From Gemmatimonadaceae bacterium (lineage in GTDB: Bacteria > Gemmatimonadota > Gemmatimonadetes > Gemmatimonadales > Gemmatimonadaceae), in the NCBI GenBank assembly GCA_024654005.1, contig JANLGX010000242.1, positions 1-43,132 of the forward strand: 43,132 nucleotides of DNA, read 5' to 3'. This document shows, in pieces, positions 41,725 to 43,132 of the stretch. Within the stretch, counting starts at the first letter, position 1, and each line of letters starts with the position of its first letter. Both the position numbers and the translations under genes were made by a program. The notes under the pieces are model-generated. The model did no database searches. It saw only the letters and a program-made list of their open reading frames with translations, and was not told where the DNA came from.

Positions 41725-41820
41725 AGCTAGCAGCTAGCAGCTAGCAGCGAGGAGCGGAAAGTCGCCGCGGAAAACCTCGGCCATGGGTGGCTAGCTGCTA
41801 GCTGCTGGCTGCCAGCTGCC
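41725..41820. repeat. Heptad-repeat hairpin element E, with conserved core, between atpD and atpC
   Basis: The left arm (41725-41748) is three AGCTAGC units plus AGC; the right arm (41790-41820) is GCTAGCT, GCTAGCT, GCTGGCT, GCCAGCT, GCC. The arms pair, with divergence at the outer end. The 41-base centre reads in mRNA sense CCGAGGTTTTCC and CTTTCCGC, the same core as in elements B and C although the heptamer is unrelated. It fills the spacer from four bases after the atpD stop to one base before the atpC ATG. Confidence 0.88.
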
Positions 41821-41824
41821 GTTC

Positions 41825-43132
<1,308 letters not shown>

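Overview
The window is GC-rich bacterial chromosome from a Gram-negative (diderm) organism. It encodes a Kdo transferase for lipid A (waaA), two SusC/SusD-type TonB-dependent outer-membrane uptake loci, many lipoproteins, and several small barrel-less TonB-plug proteins. This mix, with dnaE-accA-ricT-metG and a very short F1 epsilon subunit, suggests Gemmatimonadota. That placement is my inference from gene content; no marker search was run. I saw no rRNA, tRNA, CRISPR array, IS element or phage gene.

Layout. 1-5400: start of a secreted protein (minus), a UvrD/Rep-family helicase, an InlB-B-repeat-like lipoprotein, a decayed fragment of a second helicase copy, and two Ig-like (BIG2) lipoproteins flanking a predicted zinc aminopeptidase on the other strand. 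5403-7792: carbamoyltransferase, SxtJ-like protein and DUF5989 protein, reading as one operon with the second BIG2 lipoprotein. 7884-15567 (minus): a fusion of regulatory domain, TonB plug and TonB C-terminal domain, then SusC, then two tandemly duplicated SusD genes. 15651-18140: an SGNH hydrolase with TPR repeats and a divergent lipoprotein. 18157-25444: housekeeping run dnaE-accA-ricT-metG. 25416-31660: two further barrel-less plug proteins and a second SusC-SusD operon. 31961-34260: LemA, a degenerate nucleotidyltransferase and a TPM-domain protein. 34621-36586: DsbA-like lipoprotein and WaaA. 36538-38271: response regulator translationally coupled to a degenerate-GGDEF/EAL protein. 38502-41306: two-domain M16 peptidase. 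41470-43132: atpC and the 3' part of atpD, followed by a large bidirectional terminator.

The most unusual signal is not a gene. Several intergenic spacers are built from period-7 tandem repeats arranged as inverted arms. The heptamer differs between sites (GTGATTN, AGCTAGC, GCTRTTG, CACGCAG), but the period and hairpin layout recur. Three of them fill spacers between co-directional genes almost from stop codon to start codon: accA/ricT, the TPM gene/nucleotidyltransferase, and atpD/atpC. These three share a conserved loop core, in mRNA sense roughly CCGAG..GTtTTCC...TTCCGC, always in the same orientation relative to transcription although the arms differ. This looks like a family of intercistronic elements with exchangeable heptad stems. 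Period-7 repeats are known from cyanobacteria (STRR sequences, including the Nostoc tRNA-Leu intron), but I do not know of this core-plus-arms architecture being described.

The second theme is outer-membrane transport remodelling: three proteins carry plug-like domains without a beta-barrel, one of them fused to a TonB C-terminal domain. Two paralogous SusD lipoproteins share one SusC and have G/C hairpins over or between their start sites.
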